Assembly (NCBI GenBank): GCA_003695505.1
Contig: RFIY01000263.1
Coordinates: 1 to 5,947, forward strand
DNA: 5,947 bases
Reading direction: 5' to 3'
Source of the DNA: Candidatus Dadabacteria bacterium
Lineage (GTDB): Bacteria > J088
Shown: piece after piece, positions 1 to 4,984 of the stretch
How the letters are laid out: every line of letters starts with the position of its first letter
Numbering within the stretch: the first letter of the stretch is position 1
Made by a program: the position numbers and the translations under genes
The notes under the pieces: model-generated
Told to the model about the DNA's origin: nothing
The model's database searches: none
Seen by the model: only the letters and a program-made list of their open reading frames with translations

Positions 1-903
1 CAGGGTGCGCAGAAAGCAGGAATGCTCGATGCGTGGCTCGGATTGCCCTCGGTACGGGAATCGGTACGACTCGCCGAGGATCTTCTGTCGGCGCCACTCG
101 GCACCTGGATGCGCGAAGGCCCAGACGAAACCTTGCGTGAAACCGCGTGGGCCCAGCCTGCGCTTCTGGCGCTGGGTGTACCGATCGCGCGCGAGCTGAT
201 CGAGCGTGGACTACCCGTCGTTGCTGCGGCCGGCCACAGCCTCGGCGAGCTGACCGCACTGACGGCGGCCGGCGTATTCACCCTGGAACAGGGCATTCGC
301 CTGGCGCACGAACGTGGCCGCGCGATGCAGGAGGCCGTTCCGATTGGTCAGGGTGGCATGGCGGCCCTGCTCGGCGTCGACGATGCGGCGCTCGCGACCG
401 TACTCGAACGCGCGCACCGTTTCGGTGTGATCGTCGCTGCCAATGAAAACGCACCGGGCCATACCGTCGTCAGCGGAGAGGCCGCAGCCCTTGCGGCCGT
501 GCGCGAACACGCTTCGGACTGCGGCATACGCCGCGTCGTCCCGCTGCCCGTTTCCGCGCCATTTCATTCGCCATTGATGGCGCCCGCCGCCGAACGGCTG
601 CGATCCCTGCTTGCCGAAACACCGCTGGCTGAGCCCGCGTTTCCCGTCTGGAGCAATGTACATTGCGCGCCATACCAGGACGTCGGACAAATACGGGACG
701 CGCTGGTCGAACAGATCACCGCACCAGTGCGCTGGACGACGCAGGTCTCCCGCATGTATGAACGTCTGTCCGACAGTATCGCGGTCGATGTCGCACCGGC
801 TGGCGTACTGAGCGGATTGCACCGTCGCATACGCGCGGACTGGCCGATCCAGCGATTGCAGTCGCCGGCCGACCTGGATGTCATCGCCGAGCGCGCGGCA
901 TGA
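1..903 (+). CDS. fabD: Malonyl-CoA:ACP transacylase FabD (5' end cut by window)
   Basis: This enzyme moves the malonyl group from malonyl-CoA to the phosphopantetheine arm of acyl carrier protein, supplying the extender unit for cytoplasmic type II fatty acid synthesis. The reading frame is open from base 1, where QGAQKAGM matches the start of the FabD motif GQGSQxxGM. Aligned by eye with E. coli FabD (309 residues), the first visible Gln is the oxyanion Gln11, so about 10 residues are missing. The ATG at 22 is therefore internal. The catalytic set is complete and correctly spaced: GHSLGE nucleophile Ser (codon 238-240), the Arg in HERGRAMQEA 25 residues later (Arg117 in E. coli), VSAPFH His (codon 565-567), and Gln in LVEQI 49 residues after that His (Gln250). 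The stop overlaps the fabG start (ATGA). Family assignment is near certain; whether it serves primary or specialised fatty acid synthesis cannot be decided here. Confidence 0.96.
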   Translation, partial: QGAQKAGMLDAWLGLPSVRESVRLAEDLLSAPLGTWMREGPDETLRETAWAQPALLALGVPIARELIERGLPVVAAAGHSLGELTALTAAGVFTLEQGIRLAHERGRAMQEAVPIGQGGMAALLGVDDAALATVLERAHRFGVIVAANENAPGHTVVSGEAAALAAVREHASDCGIRRVVPLPVSAPFHSPLMAPAAERLRSLLAETPLAEPAFPVWSNVHCAPYQDVGQIRDALVEQITAPVRWTTQVSRMYERLSDSIAVDVAPAGVLSGLHRRIRADWPIQRLQSPADLDVIAERAA

Positions 904-1634
904 ACCAACGACGAACGGCGCTGATCACGGGCGCATCCGGCGCCATCGGCGCGGCCTGCGCATACCGGCTGGCGCGGCAAGGCTGGGATCTGCTGCTGCA
1001 TTACCGTACCGAAAGGGACGAAACGCTGACAAAAAACTGCACGGACGCTGGCGCAAGGGTTGGCTGGTGGCAGGCCGACCTCTCAGAGGACGACTGGACC
1101 GACAGCCTCCGTGACCAGCTTAAGGACAGCGGCGAAGTGACTGGCATCGTCCACGCCGCAGGCAATACCGGCGAGGGGCTGATCGCCCGCGTCAGCGACG
1201 ACCAGATCGACCGGACACTTGCCATCCACGTCCGCGCAGCCGCGATCATCGTCCGTGAATGCTCACGACACCTCTTGCGCGCCCGTTTCGGCCGCATCGT
1301 ACTGATCGGCAGCACCGTCGGTTTATCGGGCAACGCCGGGCAGAGCATCTATGCAGCCGCAAAAATGGGCCAGATCGGACTGGTTCGCGCCTGGACCCGC
1401 GAAATGGCCCGACGGGGCATTACCAGCAACGTCGTCGCGCCCGGCTGGATTGAAACTGACATGACAGTTGATATACTGAACCGCAACAGAGATGCGCTCG
1501 AAAATGAGATCCCGGCGGCGCGCATCGGGCAGCCAGACGACGTCGCCGCGGCGGTGGCGTTTCTGATGACGGAAGAGGCGGGGTATATCAGCGGCCAGAC
1601 CCTCCCCGTCAATGGCGGATTGTGGATGGTGTAA
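900..1634 (+). CDS. fabG: 3-oxoacyl-ACP reductase FabG (SDR family)
   Basis: NADPH-dependent reductase that converts 3-ketoacyl-ACP to 3-hydroxyacyl-ACP, the first reduction of the elongation cycle. At 244 residues it has the length of E. coli FabG, and key residues fall at the same numbers. It has the cofactor loop TGASGAIG (10-17), Ser138 (IGSTVG), Tyr151 and Lys155 (YAAAKMG), and Arg129 and Arg172, the ACP-docking arginines. The motifs VVAPGWIETDMT and the C-terminal VNGGLWMV are also typical. Two sites depart from the norm: NNAG is replaced by HAAG (85-88), and the tetrad Asn110 is His110 (AIHVRAA). The start codon overlaps the fabD stop by four bases (ATGA), so translational coupling is expected; only a weak GAG lies upstream. 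It could instead belong to a specialised acyl pathway, but ACP substrates are likely either way. Confidence 0.94.
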   Translation: MNQRRTALITGASGAIGAACAYRLARQGWDLLLHYRTERDETLTKNCTDAGARVGWWQADLSEDDWTDSLRDQLKDSGEVTGIVHAAGNTGEGLIARVSDDQIDRTLAIHVRAAAIIVRECSRHLLRARFGRIVLIGSTVGLSGNAGQSIYAAAKMGQIGLVRAWTREMARRGITSNVVAPGWIETDMTVDILNRNRDALENEIPAARIGQPDDVAAAVAFLMTEEAGYISGQTLPVNGGLWMV

Positions 1635-1650
1635 CGGGCAAGCGGATTAC

Positions 1651-1655
1651 GGAGA
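1651..1655 (+). promoter_or_regulatory. Ribosome binding site of acpP
   Basis: GGAGA lies in the 28-nt gap between fabG and acpP, with 8 nt between GGAG and the ATG at 1663. It is the clearest Shine-Dalgarno sequence in the fab operon. It selects 1663 over the in-frame ATG at 1612, which lies inside fabG, and it fits the known need for ACP to be made in excess of the other fab enzymes. Confidence 0.7.
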
Positions 1656-1662
1656 ACAACCA

Positions 1663-1905
1663 ATGGCAGAACAAGGCGATATCTTTACCCGGGTAACCGA
1701 AATCATTTCGGACAAGCTGGCAATCGATCCGAAGCAGATCACCCCGGAAAGCACCTTTACCGAAGACCTGGGCGCGGACAGCCTCGATGTCGTGGAGCTC
1801 CTGATGGCTCTCGAGGACGAGTTTGGCATACACATCGAAGAGGAAGAAGCCGAGCAGATTGAGTCCGTCCGCGATGTCATCGCCTTCATCGAAGAGCACG
1901 TCTGA
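1663..1905 (+). CDS. acpP: Acyl carrier protein
   Basis: Small acidic carrier that holds growing acyl chains on a 4'-phosphopantetheine arm and presents them to FabD, FabG and the ketosynthase. The 80-residue product is close to E. coli AcpP (78). The prosthetic group would be attached to Ser40 in the motif DLGADSLDVVELLMALEDEFGI, which starts acidic helix II, the usual partner-recognition surface. The C-terminal part (EEEEAEQIESVRDVIAFIEEHV) is the normal helix III/IV region. The start at 1663 is supported by GGAGA 8 nt upstream. The last 32 nt overlap the ketosynthase start in another frame. The close match to housekeeping ACPs favours a fatty acid role, but a carrier for a specialised product with its own ketosynthase is possible. 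Confidence 0.95.
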   Translation: MAEQGDIFTRVTEIISDKLAIDPKQITPESTFTEDLGADSLDVVELLMALEDEFGIHIEEEEAEQIESVRDVIAFIEEHV

Positions 1906-3157
1906 CGAACCTGAGGCGCCCCGCCATCGGCGGGTAGTCATTTCGGGTATCGGTGTCTTTTCGCCTTCCGGGGTCTCGGTTGGCGAACTCGAACAGCAGA
2001 TCTTTTCTGGTCGCAGCGCGTTGCGCACAGAGACTTTTCGTTCGTCTGTCGACGAATGTATCTGCGCGGTCGCCGCAGCACCGGAAGTCATTCCCGGTCT
2101 CGACAGCCGTCAGCGCCGGCGGCTGGATCGGTTCTGCCAGATGGCGCTCTATGCGGCCTGCCAGGCCAGCGAGGAAGCGCGCCTGACCGCGAGCGGGTTT
2201 CCGGCGACTTCCGGCATCTTTTGGGGCAGTGGGTTCGGCGGCATTATCTCTCTGACCGAGCAGCTTGAGATCCTTCAGCAGCGCGGGTGCAGGCGCGTAT
2301 CGCCACTGGTCGTGCCAGCCGTCATTGCCAACGCCGCCGCGGCGCATATTGCAGAGACATTTGAGATCAGGGGCCCGTCGCTGACATTTACGACGGCCTG
2401 CGCCGCGAGCGGGCAGGCGATTGGCGAAGCGTGGACACGAGTCGCCAGCGGTGAACTCGATGTGGCGATCGCGGGCGGATCGGAAGCCGCGCTGACAACG
2501 ATTGCCGCCGCCGGTTTCCTGAACGCCCGGGCACTGGCAAGACAGGCAGACGACGTGCGGCCATTTGGCGAGGGCCGCAGCGGCTTTGCGCTGGCCGAGG
2601 GCGCCTGCGCGCTGATCCTGGAGCCGCTCGAACAGGCGCTGGAACGTCGCGCCCCCGTATACGCCGAGGTGCTTGGCTACGGAACCGCTACAGACGCCTG
2701 GCACATCACCGAACCCGACCCGAAAGGACGCGGCGCCGAACGCGCCATTCGAGAAGCATTGCGCAGTGCCGGGCTTCATCCCCGAACGATAGACTACGTC
2801 AACGCGCACGCAACCGGCACGGTCGTGGGGGACCGTGTCGAGGCAGAGGTTATCGCTCGCGTCTACGGAACTGGCGAAGAGGCACCCACCGTTTCCAGCA
2901 CGAAGGGACTGACCGGCCATCTGCTCGGCGCGGCCGGCGCGATCGAAGCAGCCGTCACCGCGCTGGCGCTGCGCACCGGACTGCTGCCCCCAAACACGCC
3001 GGTGGACACTCCGGGCGATGATTGCCCCGTGCCACGACTGGCCCGCCCGGGCGACCGACAACACCTGCATACAGCCACGTCGCACGCCTTCGGATTCGGC
3101 GGCGTCAACACCTGCATCGTCCTGGGCCAGCCAGACCTGCGCATCGAACATCACTGA
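1874..3157 (+). CDS. fabF: 3-oxoacyl-ACP synthase, KAS II (FabF) type
   Basis: Condensing enzyme that joins an acyl group on its active-site cysteine to malonyl-ACP, releasing CO2 and lengthening the chain by two carbons. With the ATG at 1874 the product has 427 residues (E. coli FabF has 413). The triad is intact: Cys176 (TFTTACAASG, codon 2399-2401), His312 (NAHATGT) and His349 (STKGLTGHLLGAAGA), with Lys344. His312-His349 spacing equals that in E. coli. The gating loops are present: DAWHITEPDP and AFGFGGVN, with Phe408 as the likely gatekeeper. The usual HGTST is HATGT here. The start lies 32 nt inside acpP with no strong ribosome binding site. The only other in-frame ATG (1823) is deeper in acpP, and no ATG, GTG or TTG follows before the conserved VVISGIG, so coupled translation from acpP is likely. 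A chain-length factor is excluded because the Cys is present. Confidence 0.93.
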   Translation: MSSPSSKSTSDEPEAPRHRRVVISGIGVFSPSGVSVGELEQQIFSGRSALRTETFRSSVDECICAVAAAPEVIPGLDSRQRRRLDRFCQMALYAACQASEEARLTASGFPATSGIFWGSGFGGIISLTEQLEILQQRGCRRVSPLVVPAVIANAAAAHIAETFEIRGPSLTFTTACAASGQAIGEAWTRVASGELDVAIAGGSEAALTTIAAAGFLNARALARQADDVRPFGEGRSGFALAEGACALILEPLEQALERRAPVYAEVLGYGTATDAWHITEPDPKGRGAERAIREALRSAGLHPRTIDYVNAHATGTVVGDRVEAEVIARVYGTGEEAPTVSSTKGLTGHLLGAAGAIEAAVTALALRTGLLPPNTPVDTPGDDCPVPRLARPGDRQHLHTATSHAFGFGGVNTCIVLGQPDLRIEHH

Positions 3158-3161
3158 GGCC

Positions 3162-3689
3162 ATGAAATCCGAAGGTCCCGCCCAACGCATCGTCATTGAA
3201 GAGCGCCATCCCGCCTGGCGGGGGCGGACCGAGCTGGGCGCAATGTTGTCGATTCCCTGCGGCGCGTATGACGATCAGACCTTCGCAATGTTCGATGCGT
3301 ACCTGGAAAGGCTGCAATCCGCCGGGATCGAACGTTGCATCATGTTCAGCCAGCCGCTACCCGACACGCCGATCCCGCGTGGCAAGGCCGCGCGCAGACT
3401 GTACGCCCTGCTGCAGCAGGAGCGCGGACGGTTCGTCGCCGTCGTCAACGCGATCCACGGAGACAGCCTGTGGCGAAGGGCCGCCAGAGCCTTCCTGAAT
3501 CGGCTCGTCACCGCATACGATGACCATCCGATTGCCTGGGTTCGCGACGTCCGCGATGCCGCGGACTGGGCATGGCAGATCGCGGAACGGCAGCAGATCG
3601 TTCTACCGGCGAGCAATCCGGCCGAATTACACGACTGGCTGGACCGGGGCCTCCGCGAGCTTACCGCCGAACCTGAGGCGGCGCCGTAA
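3162..3689 (+). CDS. Small protein, possible STAS/SpoIIAA-like fold (paralogue A)
   Basis: I do not recognise a named family. The product has 175 residues with no signal peptide or membrane helix, so it is probably cytoplasmic. The start at 3162 lies 4 nt after the ketosynthase stop. GAGG sits only 2 nt before the ATG, which suggests coupling with the fab operon. An internal ATG at 3243 is a weaker alternative that would remove a charged 27-residue leader. The core is an alternation of short hydrophobic strands and amphipathic helices: AMLSIPCGAYDD, helix, IERCIMFSQP, helix from RGKAARRL, FVAVVNAI, helix, PIAWVRDVRDAADWAWQIA. This layout, and the ending in which a short strand is followed by a helix with WA, resembles small STAS/SpoIIAA-like proteins; that is inference. 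The core is clearly paralogous to the product of the gene at 4282, including QPxPxTPIPRGxAAR and AVVNAI. It ends 12 nt from a convergent gene. Confidence 0.8.
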   Translation: MKSEGPAQRIVIEERHPAWRGRTELGAMLSIPCGAYDDQTFAMFDAYLERLQSAGIERCIMFSQPLPDTPIPRGKAARRLYALLQQERGRFVAVVNAIHGDSLWRRAARAFLNRLVTAYDDHPIAWVRDVRDAADWAWQIAERQQIVLPASNPAELHDWLDRGLRELTAEPEAAP

Positions 3690-3701
3690 GCGGGCCGCCG
3701 G

Positions 3702-4232
3702 TCACATCTCGGCCCGAATCGGCCACATCCGCTCACCCAGCTTCAGGCAAGGCGTACCATCGCCGTCTTCGTCAAGCCAGGTTGCCAGATCCGCGACCGC
3801 CGTTCGCGTCAGTCGCGCCGCGTGCCCGCGTCGCTCCGTATCTCCGTACCGCCCGCAAGCGACCGTTGCGACGAGACCTCCGTCCGGGCGTAGCAGCAGA
3901 CCATCATCCGGGAGCGGCTCAACAGAGCCGTCTCCGAGCTCGAACATCAGCGCACCGTTCTCCGCGAATACATGGCGCACGATCAGCGGCGTGTCCTCGA
4001 ACTCGACCAGCACGCGTTGCGGCCCGTTGACAATCCAGTATTGCCCCTCGCGGTTGCGCATCAGATGGCGCCAGAGAAAGGCCTTCAGCTTCGGATGGGT
4101 AATCGGGCCGTCGCCGATCAGCCATCGCCCCTCGCGGTCAAGCCGCAGCACGCCCGCAGCAATCAGCCGGTCAGGAATCTGATCGACCGATTCGACGGGA
4201 TGGTCAGGCTGTTCTGGAATCCGCAATGGCAT
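3702..4232 (-). CDS. DUF1285-like protein of unknown function
   Basis: 176-residue soluble protein without signal peptide or membrane helices. The middle (roughly residues 30-95) runs LDREGRWLIGDG, then PITHPKLKAFLWRHLMRN, then REGQYWIVNG, then VLVEFEDTPLIVRHV. That matches from memory the DUF1285 layout: a GxW strand, PI..P.L, helix, GxYxL strand, and an E-D-x-P strand. The C-terminal part ends in GERMWPIRAEM, preceded by HAARLTRTAVADLATWL. Structures of DUF1285 members exist but no biochemical role is established, so none is claimed. The ATG at 4230-4232 has AGGA about 10 nt upstream on this strand. The gene is convergent with paralogue A (12 nt apart, no room for a standard terminator) and divergent from paralogue B (49-nt gap), so it sits between two related genes on the opposite strand. 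Confidence 0.78.
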   Translation of the reverse strand: MPLRIPEQPDHPVESVDQIPDRLIAAGVLRLDREGRWLIGDGPITHPKLKAFLWRHLMRNREGQYWIVNGPQRVLVEFEDTPLIVRHVFAENGALMFELGDGSVEPLPDDGLLLRPDGGLVATVACGRYGDTERRGHAARLTRTAVADLATWLDEDGDGTPCLKLGERMWPIRAEM

Positions 4233-4234
4233 CT

Positions 4235-4243
4235 TGATATGAT
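4235..4243 (+). promoter_or_regulatory. Possible extended -10 promoter for paralogue B
   Basis: The 49-nt gap between the divergent genes contains TGATATGAT, which reads as TGn plus TATGAT (5 of 6 matches to the sigma70 -10 box). No good -35 box lies at the right distance, as is common for extended -10 promoters. Transcription would start near 4250, about 20 nt before the ribosome binding site. The call is from pattern only. Confidence 0.4.
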
Positions 4244-4269
4244 CCTGAAAGCTTGCGCCAACGACAGCG

Positions 4270-4275
4270 AAAGGA
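4270..4275 (+). promoter_or_regulatory. Ribosome binding site supporting a GTG start at 4282
   Basis: AAAGGA lies 6 nt before the GTG at 4282, which is ideal spacing. The next in-frame ATG at 4297 would be 21 nt away. This site is the reason for choosing GTG as the start of the downstream gene. Confidence 0.65.
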
Positions 4276-4281
4276 CGTTTT

Positions 4282-4776
4282 GTGGAATTCGCCCGGATGC
4301 ATCCTGGTTTTTTCCTGTACTACACCCGTGGGCTGTTGCTTTCGGTACCGACCGACGCCTACGATGATGCATCGTTCGCGGCCATGGATCAGGCCGTGGC
4401 GCAAATACGCGCGTCTGGATGCGACCGGCTGATGCTGTTCAATCAACCGTTCCCGGGAACACCGATTCCTCGTGGTGACGCTGCCCGCCAACTGCGCGCC
4501 CTCTTCCAGCGAGAACGCGACCTGATTACGGCCGTCGTCAACGCCATCCCGGGCACCGGCTTCTGGGTCAGCGCCGCGCGGGTCTTTTTGCGCGCGCTGT
4601 CGCTGGCGTATCGAGACCGCCCCATCACCTGGTGCCAGGATGTGCGCGAGGCGTCCGCCTGGGCACTGCGCCAGGCCGACCTGCTCGGACTGGACGTGCC
4701 ATATACCGATCCTGAGGATCTGGCGCGCTGGCTCGAACGCGGCCTGAAAGAGGCGGGCTTTCCCGGGTTGGGCTAG
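4282..4776 (+). CDS. Small protein, possible STAS/SpoIIAA-like fold (paralogue B)
   Basis: Product of 164 residues from a GTG start (chosen for the AAAGGA 6 nt upstream), cytoplasmic by appearance. It is a paralogue of the 175-residue protein encoded at 3162. From LSVPTDAYDD onward the two align by eye without gaps over about 115 residues with about half identical. Shared blocks are AYDD, QPFPGTPIPRGDAAR (QPxPxTPIPRGxAAR), ALFQRER, AVVNAI, AARVFL, PITWCQDVREASAWA and a C-terminal RWLERGLKE. It lacks the charged leader of the other copy and has a hydrophobic start (HPGFFLYYTRGLLLSVP). Strand-helix alternation suggests a STAS-like domain, but no phosphorylatable Ser/Thr site can be assigned with confidence. 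It appears to be transcribed on its own, divergent from the DUF1285-like gene and followed by a hairpin. No function is claimed. Confidence 0.82.
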   Translation: MEFARMHPGFFLYYTRGLLLSVPTDAYDDASFAAMDQAVAQIRASGCDRLMLFNQPFPGTPIPRGDAARQLRALFQRERDLITAVVNAIPGTGFWVSAARVFLRALSLAYRDRPITWCQDVREASAWALRQADLLGLDVPYTDPEDLARWLERGLKEAGFPGLG

Positions 4777-4777
4777 C

Positions 4778-4800
4778 GTGTGCGGCTGGGCTTCGCACAC
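4778..4800. terminator. Hairpin between convergent gene and tRNA
   Basis: GTGTGCG (4778-4784) pairs perfectly with CGCACAC (4794-4800) around a 9-nt loop. It begins one base after the TAG of paralogue B and lies 17 nt beyond the 3' end of the minus-strand tRNA. Its place between two converging transcripts suits a bidirectional terminator, but neither strand has a following U run, so termination efficiency is doubtful. A role as an RNA 3'-end barrier is equally possible. Confidence 0.4.
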
Positions 4801-4817
4801 ATTACGCGCAATCAGAA

Positions 4818-4890
4818 CAGGAGCGGCGAGACTCGAACTCGCAACCTCCGGATTTGGAGTCCGGTGCACTGCCAATTGTGCTACGCTCCT
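4818..4890 (-). tRNA. tRNA-Trp (anticodon CCA)
   Basis: Read on the minus strand, 73 nt fold into a complete cloverleaf. The acceptor stem AGGAGCG/CGCTCCT has 7 perfect pairs, the D stem GCAC/GTGC has 4 with loop AATTGGCA, and the anticodon stem CCGGA/TCCGG has 5 with loop CTCCAAA (anticodon CCA, reading UGG). The variable loop is AGGTT, the T stem GCGAG/CTCGC has 5 pairs, and the T loop is TTCGAGT. The discriminator is G73, expected for bacterial tRNA-Trp. The 3' CCA is not encoded (next bases TTC), so it must be added enzymatically. In many Proteobacteria trpT sits just before secE-nusG; here it stands alone and points toward paralogue B. Confidence 0.95.
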
Positions 4891-4908
4891 CGAAGTCGCA
4901 AAGGACAC

Positions 4909-4938
4909 ATTGTAGATATAATCGACCATTGACTGCAA
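4909..4938 (-). promoter_or_regulatory. Probable sigma70 promoter of the tRNA gene
   Basis: On the minus strand TTGCAG (4933-4938) and TACAAT (4909-4914) are separated by 18 nt, matching 4/6 and 5/6 of the -35 and -10 consensus. The -10 box lies 18 nt before the mature tRNA 5' end, leaving a short leader for RNase P to remove. No sequence evidence beyond pattern and position. Confidence 0.5.
4917..4922 (+). promoter_or_regulatory. Possible -10 box for the histidine kinase gene
   Basis: A perfect TATAAT lies 62 nt before the kinase ATG on the plus strand. No recognisable -35 box is found 16-18 nt upstream, so an activator or a weak promoter would be implied. It lies between the -10 and -35 boxes proposed for the tRNA on the other strand, so the two transcripts could compete. 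Confidence 0.35.
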
Positions 4939-4984
4939 TTCGCGTCCGATCTGATTCAACGCCGACGATGTACACGGTCCGACA

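Noticed and set aside
22-24. ATG at 22 as the fabD start
   Set aside because: The preceding codons encode QGAQKAG, the conserved FabD N-terminal motif, so the true start lies before the window.
653-666. Perfect 14-bp palindrome GCAATGTACATTGC inside fabD
   Set aside because: It encodes the ordinary residues SNVHC of FabD, and a palindrome of this size is expected about once in a few windows of this length by chance.
1886-3196. 436-codon open frame on the minus strand opposite the ketosynthase
   Set aside because: It lies antisense to an intact KAS II gene with all catalytic residues. Its translation is rich in Arg, Gly, Cys and Gln with no domain pattern, typical of a shadow frame in GC-rich DNA.
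3690-3701. Terminator between paralogue A and the DUF1285-like gene
   Set aside because: Only 12 nt separate the two convergent stops, and no stable stem with a U run is visible there.
4204-4959. 251-codon open frame on the minus strand
   Set aside because: It runs through the tRNA gene and antisense to paralogue B, so it cannot be a normal gene. It shows no recognisable domain.
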